Under the pieces are notes generated by a model that saw only the letters and a list, made by a program, of their open reading frames with translations, made no database searches and had not been told where the DNA came from. The position numbers and the translations under genes were made by a program. A stretch of DNA of 64,000 nt, taken from Bacteroidota bacterium (GTDB lineage Bacteria; Bacteroidota; Bacteroidia; UBA8524). Each line of letters starts with the position of its first letter. The first letter of the stretch is position 1. This document shows, in pieces, positions 8,921-19,500 of the stretch. The DNA is taken from assembly GCA_008933805.1 (NCBI GenBank), contig WBUH01000008.1, positions 1 through 64,000 of the forward strand, given 5' to 3'.

Positions 8921-8928
8921 TATATTTG
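8921..8928 (+). promoter_or_regulatory. Putative -7 element TATATTTG of rpsT
   Basis: TAnnTTTG match followed by C, 32 bases before the rpsT ATG, in the divergent glyS/rpsT interval. Confidence 0.55.
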
Positions 8929-8960
8929 CGACCCCATAAAAAAGAGATAGTTACAATACA

Positions 8961-9218
8961 ATGGCAAACCATAAATCGGCACAAAAACGTATAAGGGCCA
9001 ACGCAGCCAAGAGGTTAAGGAACCGTTACCAAGCAAAAAGCACCCGTACGGTTATAAAAAACATACGTAAAAGCAAAACCCGCAATGAAGCGGCAAGTCT
9101 TTTAGACAAGGTGTATAGCATGCTTGATAAATTGGCTAAGAAAAACATTATCCATAAAAACAAAGCTGCTAACCAAAAATCGAAACTTACCCGCTTTACA
9201 GCACAACTTCCTGCTTAA
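8961..9218 (+). CDS. rpsT: 30S ribosomal protein S20
   Basis: 85 aa, very basic, opening with MANHKSAQKRIRANAAKRLRN, the hallmark of bS20, and ending in the KGxIHKNKAA-like segment (here NIIHKNKAANQKSKL). It binds 16S rRNA early in 30S assembly. It has its own promoter and terminator and is divergent from glyS. Confidence 0.98.
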   Translation: MANHKSAQKRIRANAAKRLRNRYQAKSTRTVIKNIRKSKTRNEAASLLDKVYSMLDKLAKKNIIHKNKAANQKSKLTRFTAQLPA

Positions 9219-9246
9219 TTTTTTAAGCAGAGAATAGGATATTTTA

Positions 9247-9270
9247 AGCCCGCAATGCGGGCTTTTTTTG
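9247..9270 (+). terminator. Rho-independent terminator of rpsT
   Basis: Hairpin AGCCCGCA / TGCGGGCT (9247-9254 with 9256-9263) followed by a run of seven T, 28 bases after the rpsT stop. Confidence 0.9.
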
Positions 9271-9425
9271 TTTTGAGCCTATTGAAACGGATTGAAATCC
9301 TTTGTTGGTGAAATTACAAGCGGTTGCAATTTTTAAATAGAGATGGACTTTAGTCTATCGATAAAAGACAATTATCCAACCCCCTCTTTCACACAATTGT
9401 TTTAGATATTACCTTGCCTTTTGGC

Positions 9426-9433
9426 TATCTTTG
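9426..9433 (+). promoter_or_regulatory. Putative -7 element TATCTTTG
   Basis: TAnnTTTG match followed by C, 20 bases before the ABC-F ATG. Confidence 0.5.
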
Positions 9434-9447
9434 CAAACTTTTTATAA

Positions 9448-11088
<1,641 letters not shown>

Positions 11089-11123
11089 TCCTTATTAATA
11101 CTAAACACAACCATAAAACTCTC

Positions 11124-11828
11124 ATGAAAAAGTTTTTTTTGTCAGCAGGTTTTACTGCACTACTATCAATTTTGGCATTAACTAGTGTTGCCCAAAAAGA
11201 ATCAAAAAAGGTGAAACTTAAAACATACAACGACTCTGTTTCGTATGCAATAGGTGTATTGTACGGTAACGGCTTAAGGGATCAAGGTTTCGACAGCCTT
11301 AACACCGAAATCCTAACGGCTGTTTTAAGTGATATTTTGAACAAAAAACTTGCAGATAGCGCTTGCAGGATAAGCCGTGATAACGCTACCCCGCTAATTA
11401 ATAACTACTTCACCCAAAAGCAGGAAAAAGTTGCCTTAAACAACCTTGCTGAAGGAGAAGCTTTTTTGGCTAAAAACAAAACCAATGCAGGCGTTGTTAC
11501 TTTACCCAGCGGTTTGCAATACAAGGTAGTTACTGAGGGTACAGGCAAAAAACCATTAGCTACTGATAAAGTAACGGTGCACTATACCGGTACTTTGATT
11601 GACGGCCGTAAGTTTGACAGCTCTGTTGATCGCGGTGAGCCGATTGATTTCCCCTTGAACGGTGTAATTGCAGGTTGGACTGAAGGTTTGCAATACATGA
11701 GCGAAGGTTCTAAATACATCCTTTACATCCCGGCAAAACTTGCCTATGGCGAGCGCGGTGCACAAGGTTCTATTATCGGGCCTAATGCTACCCTTATTTT
11801 TGAAGTTGAGTTGATTAAAGTAAATTAA
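11124..11828 (+). CDS. Secreted FKBP-type peptidyl-prolyl isomerase (FkpA/Mip-like)
   Basis: 234 aa. A signal peptide (about 1-23, ending SVAQ) is followed by an FKBP_N dimerisation-type domain (about 30-118, [20 protein letters not shown]) and an FKBP catalytic domain (about 124-234) with [31 protein letters not shown] and AYGERGA, which are the usual active-site segments. It probably assists folding of envelope proteins in the periplasm. The next gene, 22 bases downstream, encodes a shorter paralogue without a signal peptide. Confidence 0.92.
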   Translation: MKKFFLSAGFTALLSILALTSVAQKESKKVKLKTYNDSVSYAIGVLYGNGLRDQGFDSLNTEILTAVLSDILNKKLADSACRISRDNATPLINNYFTQKQEKVALNNLAEGEAFLAKNKTNAGVVTLPSGLQYKVVTEGTGKKPLATDKVTVHYTGTLIDGRKFDSSVDRGEPIDFPLNGVIAGWTEGLQYMSEGSKYILYIPAKLAYGERGAQGSIIGPNATLIFEVELIKVN

Positions 11829-11850
11829 TTACCCTTTATATATTTCGATT

Positions 11851-12237
11851 ATGACAACTGAAAGCACAAATTTCTTAGAAAATAACAAAACCAAAGAAGG
11901 TGTTGTTACCCTTCCCAGCGGTTTGCAATACAAAGTAATTACCGAAGGTACGGGCGCAAAACCCGGCCCTACCAGCAACGTAACTGTACACTATACAGGT
12001 ATGTTGACTGACGGTCGTATTTTTGACAGCTCTGTAGAACGCGGACAACCTATTTCTTTCCCTCTAAACCGTGTAATTGCAGGTTGGACTGAAGGTTTGC
12101 AGTTGATGAGCGAAGGTGCTAAATACACCCTGTTTATCCCTTCAAACTTGGGATATGGTGCTTATGGTGCTCCCGGCAGCATTATCGGTCCTAACGCTAC
12201 GTTGATTTTCGACGTTGAGCTTATCCGCGTAGGATAA
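11851..12237 (+). CDS. Cytoplasmic FKBP-type peptidyl-prolyl isomerase
   Basis: 128 aa, no signal peptide. It aligns over its whole length with the C-terminal half of the preceding protein, including the linker ([18 protein letters not shown] against [18 protein letters not shown]), VTVHYTGMLTDGRIFDSS and GWTEGLQLMSEGAKY. The retained linker indicates that it arose by tandem duplication of the upstream gene followed by loss of signal and dimerisation domains. It is followed by a good terminator, so the two FKBP genes probably share one transcript. Confidence 0.92.
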   Translation: MTTESTNFLENNKTKEGVVTLPSGLQYKVITEGTGAKPGPTSNVTVHYTGMLTDGRIFDSSVERGQPISFPLNRVIAGWTEGLQLMSEGAKYTLFIPSNLGYGAYGAPGSIIGPNATLIFDVELIRVG

Positions 12238-12268
12238 TCCTTTTACATTTAGCATTGAACAGCTATAC

Positions 12269-12296
12269 AGCCCCGACTTTGTCGGGGCTTTTTTGT
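12269..12296 (+). terminator. Rho-independent terminator after the FKBP pair
   Basis: Hairpin AGCCCCGAC - TTT - GTCGGGGCT followed by six to seven T. Confidence 0.9.
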
Positions 12297-12300
12297 TATT

Positions 12301-12400
12301 ATGCGTTAATTAGTAATGCTCTCCCTAACTGGTTTCGGGAACTCATCAGTATTTTTTGTGAATAGAGAGTACGATGCTGAAACAAGTTCAGCAGGACGGA
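12301..12400 (-). repeat. Diverged inverted fragment of the dispersed repeat
   Basis: Read on the minus strand this segment gives CCTGCTGAACTTGTTTCAGC, then ATCGTACTCTCTATTCAC, then a TGATGAG...CCCGAAACC stretch. This is the same order as one arm of the repeats at 6968-7290 and 56886-57190, with more mismatches. It directly abuts the stop codon of the GNAT gene. Confidence 0.7.
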
Positions 12401-12853
12401 TTAATGCCCGATTACGGTGCACCAATCCTTTACCATTTTAAAATGGGGAATGGTTACTTCAATAAAGGGGTGTCCGATGATTTCGTAGCCCAAATCAAGG
12501 TAAAACTGAGCGGCAGTATCACGGGCGTGCAACTCGATGCGGCAATACCCGTTATCAACAGCATAAATCTCAGCGTTTGAAACCAACTGCTGCCCTATAC
12601 CTTGGCGCTGCATTTCAGGCTCTACAGCCACTTGACGCATCTTTAAGGTATTATCGTCAATTATTACGTATGCAAGACAAGCCACAAGTTGTCCTTCGCC
12701 GTATGCAGCCATATGTATCTGGTTAGCCTCAGCAGCAAGTTCGGCTTCGGTAAAAGCTAAACCCAACGGCTGCCGCAATACACGGTCGCGTAAATCCACA
12801 ACTTGCCTATACTCGGCTGAATTGTGTTCTATTGTTTTAAAAGTAAGTTTCAA
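12401..12853 (-). CDS. GNAT-family N-acetyltransferase
   Basis: 150 aa. Acetyl-CoA-binding motif A is clear: MRQVAVEPEMQRQGIGQQLV with the pyrophosphate loop RQGIGQ at 83-88, followed by HARDTAAQFYLDLGY (motif B). Layout resembles ElaA/YitI-type small acetyltransferases; substrate unknown. It starts 5 bases after the stop of the FAH-family gene, so both are probably on one minus-strand transcript. The last codons run into the repeat fragment at 12301-12400, and the last residues may have been altered by its insertion. Confidence 0.85.
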   Translation of the reverse strand: MKLTFKTIEHNSAEYRQVVDLRDRVLRQPLGLAFTEAELAAEANQIHMAAYGEGQLVACLAYVIIDDNTLKMRQVAVEPEMQRQGIGQQLVSNAEIYAVDNGYCRIELHARDTAAQFYLDLGYEIIGHPFIEVTIPHFKMVKDWCTVIGH

Positions 12854-12858
12854 AAAAG

Positions 12859-13887
12859 TTACTCGTTTGTAATTGCCTTCTTTTTCAAAGCAAGTATTGA
12901 GAAATCAGAATCCTCTTTGCGGATGGTGTTACTAAGATGTCCTAAGCCCGTTATTTCCATCTCTACCACATCATTGGCTTGCAACCATTGCGGTTTAAAA
13001 TTCTGAGGGTCTAAACGCAGTCCTGTGCCGTTCAATTCTAAGAAACAACCCGTTCCTACAGTACCTGAACCAATCACATCGCCGGGCCATATATCAACGC
13101 CATAGGCGCAACGTTCCACAATTTCAGCAAACGTCCAATCCATGCTGCCTACACTACCTTCAGAAACCAGTTTACCATTTACCCAGCACTTCATGTTCAG
13201 GTCGTAATTATTACCCACATGACCTGCTTTGGCAGGTATTTTATACGGCTCTAATTCATCAGGCGTAACCAACCAAGGACCTATTACAGTGCTGAAATCT
13301 TTACCCTTTGCAGGGCCAAGATTTAGCAACATTTCTTCCATTTGCAGGGTACGGGCACTCATATCGTTCATAATCATGTAACCCGCGATGTATTGGTCGG
13401 CCTCTTCGGCTTTCACATTACGTCCGCGCTTACCAATTACGATGGCCGCTTCCAACTCAAAATCCAGCTTCTGAAAATGATCGGGCATACACCAAATATC
13501 ACCAGGGCCTTGTATGGCGTTGTGATTGGTGAAATACATGATGGGATACTCGTCAAACTCTTTAATCATCTCCACTCCCCTGTTTCGGCGTGCTGCCTCC
13601 ACGTGCTGACGGAAGGCATAACCATCGCGGCAACTGGTGGGGTTTGGAACGGGAGCCAGCAACGTGGCTTTATCAGCTTTTATAGCAAACTCACTGTATT
13701 TGCCTTCGTTTACTATCAAACTGTTAATCTCTTTTGCACGCTCCATAGCACCGTCGCCTTTGCGCAGAAACTCAAGCATGGCATCGGGCATCGTATGGTC
13801 GATACGTTGCAAAGGATATATATTTCCGTCGTGGAAGATGCCCAAATGGGCAGCATCGTTTTGTTGCTGGTAGGTAACTAATTTCAT
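12859..13887 (-). CDS. Fumarylacetoacetate hydrolase family protein
   Basis: 342 aa, cytoplasmic. A small N-terminal domain is followed by the FAH catalytic domain (about 80-330). Likely divalent-metal ligands are E144 and E146 in DFELEAAIV and D175 in MNDMSART; the segments RDGYAFRQHVEAARR, AKGKDF and GSGTVGTGC are also family-typical. It could be fumarylacetoacetase of tyrosine breakdown or a related 2-keto-acid hydrolase or decarboxylase; sequence alone does not decide, and no other tyrosine-pathway gene is nearby. Follows the sugar isomerase gene by 32 bases on the same strand. Confidence 0.85.
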   Translation of the reverse strand: MKLVTYQQQNDAAHLGIFHDGNIYPLQRIDHTMPDAMLEFLRKGDGAMERAKEINSLIVNEGKYSEFAIKADKATLLAPVPNPTSCRDGYAFRQHVEAARRNRGVEMIKEFDEYPIMYFTNHNAIQGPGDIWCMPDHFQKLDFELEAAIVIGKRGRNVKAEEADQYIAGYMIMNDMSARTLQMEEMLLNLGPAKGKDFSTVIGPWLVTPDELEPYKIPAKAGHVGNNYDLNMKCWVNGKLVSEGSVGSMDWTFAEIVERCAYGVDIWPGDVIGSGTVGTGCFLELNGTGLRLDPQNFKPQWLQANDVVEMEITGLGHLSNTIRKEDSDFSILALKKKAITNE

Positions 13888-13919
13888 TGTATCCTGTATC
13901 TGCGGTTTATGACCGACAG

Positions 13920-14897
13920 TTAATTATTTGCCAAAAAATCTTTTAGTGAAATAATGTTTTCTATCTCCATTGGGTTTTGGCCGGTTTCATCAGCGATGAA
14001 AATAGACAACCAATCCATTTTATGGATGATAGAGAATATCATGCGCAGGCTTAGGGTTTCAACCATAATGTGCACCACGCGGTTATTTTCTTTTTCAAGC
14101 AAGCCGTTCACAAACTCAAAACGTTCAACTACGCGTTCATGGCTATTACTGTTCAACAATATAAAATTGGCATCCAGTTGTCCGTAGTATGATTCAATAA
14201 CGTTGTGGTTAGCTTCGGGCAGAATGTTGCAAAACGCTTCTTTTTTGCTGTTCTCTTGCAATTGCTGGCAGGCGCGGATGGCTGTAGCCTCCAATGGTCC
14301 ATCGGCAATTATTATGTATTTGCTGTTTAGGTAGCGGCCAAATTTTTTCATGATGCCCATAGCAGCTTCTTGGTGCTCATCCTGATTTTGCAAGTTTTCG
14401 ATACACTCAGCAAAATCGGCATCAATATCTTGGTTAATCAACTCAGCAAATATTTTCAGCAAAAACCCGAACGAATATCCTAAGGCCATGCGGGGCTGAA
14501 AACCGCCTGCAACGGTGTAATAGGTTAATCCGTGTTCTTCGGCAAGGTTCATTAACTGACCGCCGGCAGTAACTGCCAGCATGGTGCAACCTTTGGCTTT
14601 GCCTTGCTCAAAAACAGATAAGGTTTCCTCGGTATTGCCTGAGTATGAACAAAGCACCAATAAGGTTTTGTTGTTTACATACCCTGGAAGGTCATAATCC
14701 GACACTGTATCAACAGGAACAGGCATTTGAGCGGCAAAGTATGATTTGGTTAACTTGCCACCTATACCTGAGCCACCCAAGCCTGCAATTACAATATTGC
14801 TGTAACTGGCAGCTTGCAAACCGTGAGGTTTGTAGTTTTGCAATACATACTCAAGTTGGGTATAAAATGTTTTCAGCGACTCGGGATGTGTGATCAT
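13920..14897 (-). CDS. Bifunctional phosphoglucose/phosphomannose isomerase family protein
   Basis: 325 aa. N-terminal SIS domain with GLGGSGIGG (39-47) and the phosphosugar-binding segment CSYSGNTEETL (83-93), then a second SIS-like half ending in the family's catalytic EANHNVIES motif (bact-PGI_C type). It interconverts glucose-6-P, fructose-6-P and possibly mannose-6-P in glycolysis and sugar-nucleotide supply. It lies between lpdA (66-base gap) and the FAH-family gene (32-base gap) on the minus strand. Confidence 0.88.
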   Translation of the reverse strand: MITHPESLKTFYTQLEYVLQNYKPHGLQAASYSNIVIAGLGGSGIGGKLTKSYFAAQMPVPVDTVSDYDLPGYVNNKTLLVLCSYSGNTEETLSVFEQGKAKGCTMLAVTAGGQLMNLAEEHGLTYYTVAGGFQPRMALGYSFGFLLKIFAELINQDIDADFAECIENLQNQDEHQEAAMGIMKKFGRYLNSKYIIIADGPLEATAIRACQQLQENSKKEAFCNILPEANHNVIESYYGQLDANFILLNSNSHERVVERFEFVNGLLEKENNRVVHIMVETLSLRMIFSIIHKMDWLSIFIADETGQNPMEIENIISLKDFLANN

Positions 14898-14963
14898 AGC
14901 AGATTATAACTTATTGTTTTTGCAGATATACTAATTTTTCGGGCCAAATACCTAAAAACTTAC

Positions 14964-16364
14964 TTACGAGTTTAGCGACCTGTTTGCTGTTGCAGCAAGG
15001 GCTGCCTCTTTAAACGCTTCTGAATAAGTAGGGTGTGCGTGGCTAATAATTCCTATGTCTTCAGCACTTGCCCTAAACTCCATCGCTACTACTGCTTCGG
15101 CAATCATATCGGCTGCGCGGGCACCAATCATGTGCACACCAAGTATTTCGTCGGTTTGTTCGTCGGCCAATACTTTTACAAAACCATCTAAATCAGCGCT
15201 GGCACGGGCACGACCCAATGCACGGAACTGGAATGAACCTGATTTGTATTTACGTCCGTCGCGTTTCAATTCTTCTTCGGTATAACCCACAGCGGCTACT
15301 TCTGGCCATGTGTATACCACACCGGGTATCAACAGGTAATTGATGTGTGGTTTTTGTCCGGCAATCTGTTCAGCCACATAAACACCTTCTTCTTCGGCTT
15401 TGTGAGCAAGCATGGCACCGCGTATTACATCACCTATTGCCCAAACACCGTCAACGGTGGTTTTGCAATGGTCGTCAACAGCAATACGACCGCGCTCATC
15501 AGTTTTCAAACCAATGTTCTCCAAGCCTAACCCGTCGGTATAAGGGCGGCGACCTACTGATACTAAGCAATAATCGCCTTTAAATTCAACTGCTTTACCG
15601 TTTTTATCTTCGGCGGTTACGGTTACTTCATCACCATTTACAGTAGCACCAGTTACTTTGTGGCTCAGGTAAAAATCAAAGCCCAGTTTTTTAAGTACAC
15701 GCTGTAGTTCTTTACCCAAGGCTTTATCCATAGTTGGGATAATACCATCGGCATATTCAACCACTGAAACTTTAGTTCCCAAACGGGCATACACACTACC
15801 CAATTCAAGACCGATAACACCACCGCCAATTACCACAAGGCTTTTAGGAACTTCTTGCAATTCTAAAGCTTCGGTAGATGTGATGATGCGTTTTTTATCA
15901 ATCACTACCGTTGGCAATGATGAAGGTTTTGAGCCGGTTGCAATGATTGTATTTTTGGTAGTGATGGTTTTTTCGCCATCCTTACCGCTGATTTTTACGG
16001 TGTTTTTGTCAACAAAAGAACCCAACCCTTCATACACATCAATCTTGTTCTTTTTCATCAAGTAGGCAATACCATCGGTGTTACCTTTCACCACGTCGCG
16101 TTTACGGGCAATCATCTGCTCCATATTCACCTTAAGGTTACTTAGCTCAATACCGTGTGTTGCAAATGATTTCTCAGCATTGTGGTAATGCTCTGATGAA
16201 TCAAGCAACGCTTTTGAAGGAATACAGCCTACGTTTAGGCAGGTACCGCCAAGCGTAGGGTATTTTTCGATAATAGCTGTTTTGAAGCCTAATTGTGCAG
16301 CACGGATTGCTGCAATATATCCACCGGGGCCTGAACCGATTACGGTTACATCGTATTGCGACAT
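14964..16364 (-). CDS. lpdA: Dihydrolipoyl dehydrogenase (E3)
   Basis: 466 aa flavoprotein. FAD-binding GSGPGGYIAA near the start, redox disulfide C42-C47 (GGTCLNVGCIPSKAL), NAD-binding VVIGGGVIGLELGS, and the C-terminal catalytic HPTYSE with H444 and E449. It reoxidises lipoyl groups of the pyruvate and 2-oxoglutarate dehydrogenase complexes; the 2-oxoglutarate E1 gene (sucA) is in this window at 54144, but not adjacent. First gene of an apparent minus-strand cluster lpdA, isomerase, FAH-family, GNAT. Confidence 0.97.
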   Translation of the reverse strand: MSQYDVTVIGSGPGGYIAAIRAAQLGFKTAIIEKYPTLGGTCLNVGCIPSKALLDSSEHYHNAEKSFATHGIELSNLKVNMEQMIARKRDVVKGNTDGIAYLMKKNKIDVYEGLGSFVDKNTVKISGKDGEKTITTKNTIIATGSKPSSLPTVVIDKKRIITSTEALELQEVPKSLVVIGGGVIGLELGSVYARLGTKVSVVEYADGIIPTMDKALGKELQRVLKKLGFDFYLSHKVTGATVNGDEVTVTAEDKNGKAVEFKGDYCLVSVGRRPYTDGLGLENIGLKTDERGRIAVDDHCKTTVDGVWAIGDVIRGAMLAHKAEEEGVYVAEQIAGQKPHINYLLIPGVVYTWPEVAAVGYTEEELKRDGRKYKSGSFQFRALGRARASADLDGFVKVLADEQTDEILGVHMIGARAADMIAEAVVAMEFRASAEDIGIISHAHPTYSEAFKEAALAATANRSLNS

Positions 16365-16386
16365 AGATTTACTTAAAATTTTGCCG

Positions 16387-16394
16387 CAAAAATA
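16387..16394 (-). promoter_or_regulatory. Putative -7 element TATTTTTG of lpdA
   Basis: Minus-strand TAnnTTTG match followed by C, 22 bases before the lpdA ATG. Confidence 0.5.
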
Positions 16395-16531
16395 GGTATT
16401 TATAGGTACTATTACCCTATGGTGGCGTTATCAGTATTATAATTATACAAAGCGACAAATATGACATTACCTGTAAGCAACTATATTACACAAAAGTCAC
16501 TCTACATCAGAGTACTAACCTTGCTGTTTAA

Positions 16532-19369
16532 ATGCCCATAAGATTGCGTGCGTTATTTGCTTTCATTTTGGTATTCTCTTTCCTGTATGGCAAGGGACAG
16601 CAATATTCATCAGAAGGCACCGATTTTTACGTCAGCTTTTTATTACGGCCTAACACCAACCCCCAGTGCGATGTAACACTTTCATCATCAATCAATACGA
16701 TTGTAAACATCAGTAATACTGCCAAGGGGTTTTCACAAAACATACCCATTATCGGCGGAGTTCCGTATACAGTTAATGTCCAAAAGGCGTATTGCACCCC
16801 CGATGCTAATAATACTGTTGGTAGCGAGGCATTACGCATTACCTCGCCCACACCCATTACGGTGTATGCAATGAGTTATATTTCGGCCATTGCTGATGGA
16901 GCGTTGGTGTACCCAAAAGATGCTTGTGGAAGCGAATATTACACCTCGTCGTTCGAGGCAATTACAACGGGAGTGCCGTCTAAATTTGTAGCCATTGCGT
17001 TTGAAGACAATACCACATTAAGAATTACCCCAAAAGTAAACACCAGAGGCAACCACACAGCAGGAACTCCATATACCATTAACCTGAACAAAGGCCAAAC
17101 CTATATGGAAATGGCTCAGGGGCTATTGGATTTAACAGGCACCCACATTGTTGAGACAAACGGAAAAAAGTTTGCACTGTTCAGCGGTACTGAATGTGTG
17201 AATATACCCAACACTTTGTGCCCGTATTGCGATGTTTTAATGGAGCAAATGTTACCCGTTACGGCATTGGGCAAACGCTATCTCTTGGCTCCGCTTTCGT
17301 CTGATTTAATTACACCAAAATACACCTACCGTATCATTGGCACGGTAAATAACACAAAAATCAGAACCAACGGGGCACTAACCAATACTATACAAAAGGG
17401 CGAAATTATTACGGTTTTTGACCAAATAGGGGCTATAAGCATTGAGTCTAGCGAACCCGTTATGGTGGTACAATACCTGCAAGGTTCATCGTGTGTGAAG
17501 GTGGGAGACCCTGCAATGGTGGTAATACCTTCATTAGAGCAGTTTATTGACCGCGTGAGTTATGCCACAGCCACCTACTCACAGTTTACAAACCATTATT
17601 CATACATTCTGGTTAACACTACCTCCATCGGATTGTTAAAAATAAACGGAAACGCAGTACCGGCTTCAAATTTCACACAGTTTGCATCTATGCCCCAGTA
17701 TAGCTATACCAATATAAGCTTACCCAGCGGAAACCACTTGGTAGAATGCAGCAAAGGCTTTTTGATGATTGCCTACGGGTATGGCAAGGACATTAGCTAC
17801 GCATACATTGGCGGGAGTAGTTTTAAGAACCTTAGCCACCACATTGCGGTTTCGCCGCCGCTTTGCGGCTCGCTAAATTTTACAATGAACAATGAGGGCG
17901 ACACCAGCTTGATAACTTCCAGCTTTTGGGACTTTGGCGATGGAACTACTGACACAGGAAAACGGGTGCAAAAAACCTACACCCAGCACGGCACCTATAC
18001 TATCAGTAACATTATAACTTCACCCATCAAGCTAGACCCTGACACGGTTCAACAAATAGTACGCACCCTTCCCTACCCTTCGTTGGGACTTGTAATCAAC
18101 GATACGGCACAGTGCTTAACTACTAACTTTTTTATTTTTGACGATACCTCTGTATTTCATAACGGTTCAACTAAAAAGAAACTGCAATGGAACTTTTCTA
18201 ATACTGCTAATGCAGTGCTTGACAGTATTAAAGTATTCAGAGGATTTACCGACACCGGCATTTATACGGTGAAATTAACCGCTACCTCTTCTGATAATTG
18301 TGCTGAAAGCAAAACCCAAAAACTGTATGTGTATCCCGGTGTTAATATAAATGTTCAGTACACTGATACGTTGCTGTGCCTGAAAAACAACCGGTTCGCT
18401 ATCACAAACACCTCAAACGTTAACGGCGGGGCAATAACCAAAACAAAGTGGGTTTTTAGCGATGGCGACTCCTCTTTATTAGCCAATCCTCCTGCAAAAC
18501 ATTTTGACACTGCCGGAACGTACACCGTCACCGTAACAATGACCTCCGACAAAGGGTGTGTTAGTTCACATAGCAGAAAGTTGTATTTGCTGCCCAACCC
18601 TTCTCCCAACTTTACTGCAACTGATATTTGTGCGGGTGATACAGCACATTTTATAAATACCACCACCGACACCGCGGGTAATGTTGAGCGTTGGCTGTGG
18701 CAACTTACCAACGGAGATACTGCCTCCACACAAAACTTCGATTACACTTTTACAGATACCGGCTATAAAACAGTATCGCTGGCTGTTTATACAAAATTGG
18801 GCTGTGTTGACACCACCATTAAAGAGAATGCTATTAGGGTAAAACCAACGCCCAAAGCAAGTTTTGTTATTGTGCCAAAAGACAGTTCGGGGTTCTTTTA
18901 TACGTTGCTTTTTGACAACACATCTAAATGGGCACAAACCTATTTCTGGGATTTTGCCAACGCAGAAACCAGTACCGAAGAAAGTCCCACACGTACATTC
19001 ACCAAAACCGACTCTTACGCGGTGAGTTTAACAGCTTATAATGCTGATGGCTGCGAGCATAAATTTGATACGGCATTTAAACTGGTTTTACCTTTTGAGC
19101 TTTACATACCAAATGCCTTTACACCCAATGACAGAGACACGTTGAACAGTGTGTTTAAAGTGGTTGGCTTAATAGGGGTAAAACAATTTGGGATGCAAAT
19201 TTTTAACCGCTGGGGAAGTTTGTTGTTTGAAACAAACGCCATTGAAACCGGCTGGGACGGCACCTATAAAAGCATTGCCGTGCCTGAAGGGGTGTATTTG
19301 TATGTGGTGAATATTATTGCCGAAAATAAAGTGCAAAACTTCAGAGGTACATTCCATCTGCTAAGATAA
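16532..19369 (+). CDS. Giant secreted protein: IgGFc-binding-like head, PKD stalk, T9SS type-B tail
   Basis: 945 aa. Signal peptide (about 1-23); a head of about 410 residues resembling the IgGFc-binding N-terminal domain (GTDFYVSF start, ADGALVYP, LRITPKV, CDVLMEQMLP at 233-242, ALGKRYLLAPL); about five PKD-like Ig modules (WDFGDGTTD, KWVFSDGDSS, FWDFANAE); and a CHU_C/gliding-motility-associated C-terminal domain from about 853 (IPNAFTPND, FNRWGSLLFE, GWDGTY, GVYLYVV). The head has a conserved CPYC at 230-233. Proteins with this tail leave the cell through the type IX secretion system, so this is probably a surface adhesin or polymer-binding protein. Ligand unknown. First of four related genes in a row. 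Confidence 0.85.
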   Translation: MPIRLRALFAFILVFSFLYGKGQQYSSEGTDFYVSFLLRPNTNPQCDVTLSSSINTIVNISNTAKGFSQNIPIIGGVPYTVNVQKAYCTPDANNTVGSEALRITSPTPITVYAMSYISAIADGALVYPKDACGSEYYTSSFEAITTGVPSKFVAIAFEDNTTLRITPKVNTRGNHTAGTPYTINLNKGQTYMEMAQGLLDLTGTHIVETNGKKFALFSGTECVNIPNTLCPYCDVLMEQMLPVTALGKRYLLAPLSSDLITPKYTYRIIGTVNNTKIRTNGALTNTIQKGEIITVFDQIGAISIESSEPVMVVQYLQGSSCVKVGDPAMVVIPSLEQFIDRVSYATATYSQFTNHYSYILVNTTSIGLLKINGNAVPASNFTQFASMPQYSYTNISLPSGNHLVECSKGFLMIAYGYGKDISYAYIGGSSFKNLSHHIAVSPPLCGSLNFTMNNEGDTSLITSSFWDFGDGTTDTGKRVQKTYTQHGTYTISNIITSPIKLDPDTVQQIVRTLPYPSLGLVINDTAQCLTTNFFIFDDTSVFHNGSTKKKLQWNFSNTANAVLDSIKVFRGFTDTGIYTVKLTATSSDNCAESKTQKLYVYPGVNINVQYTDTLLCLKNNRFAITNTSNVNGGAITKTKWVFSDGDSSLLANPPAKHFDTAGTYTVTVTMTSDKGCVSSHSRKLYLLPNPSPNFTATDICAGDTAHFINTTTDTAGNVERWLWQLTNGDTASTQNFDYTFTDTGYKTVSLAVYTKLGCVDTTIKENAIRVKPTPKASFVIVPKDSSGFFYTLLFDNTSKWAQTYFWDFANAETSTEESPTRTFTKTDSYAVSLTAYNADGCEHKFDTAFKLVLPFELYIPNAFTPNDRDTLNSVFKVVGLIGVKQFGMQIFNRWGSLLFETNAIETGWDGTYKSIAVPEGVYLYVVNIIAENKVQNFRGTFHLLR

Positions 19370-19460
19370 TTGTGGAGGATTAGGCACAAATATGACACGG
19401 GATAGACAAACATTTCGTCTAAAAAAGCCGAAAATCCCGCGTTAAAACTTCACGATTACA

Positions 19461-19468
19461 TAACTTTG
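19461..19468 (+). promoter_or_regulatory. Putative -7 element TAACTTTG
   Basis: TAnnTTTG match 32 bases before the ATG of the beta-propeller/PKD gene; suggests that the giant-protein genes are transcribed separately. Confidence 0.4.
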
Positions 19469-19500
19469 GATGTAAGTTTCACTAGCCACGCCGATACGTA

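Noticed and set aside
16532-19369. Animal-derived or contaminant FCGBP-like sequence
   Set aside because: IgGFc-binding-type heads occur in bacteria, and the PKD stalk plus T9SS tail are purely bacterial; codon use matches the neighbours.
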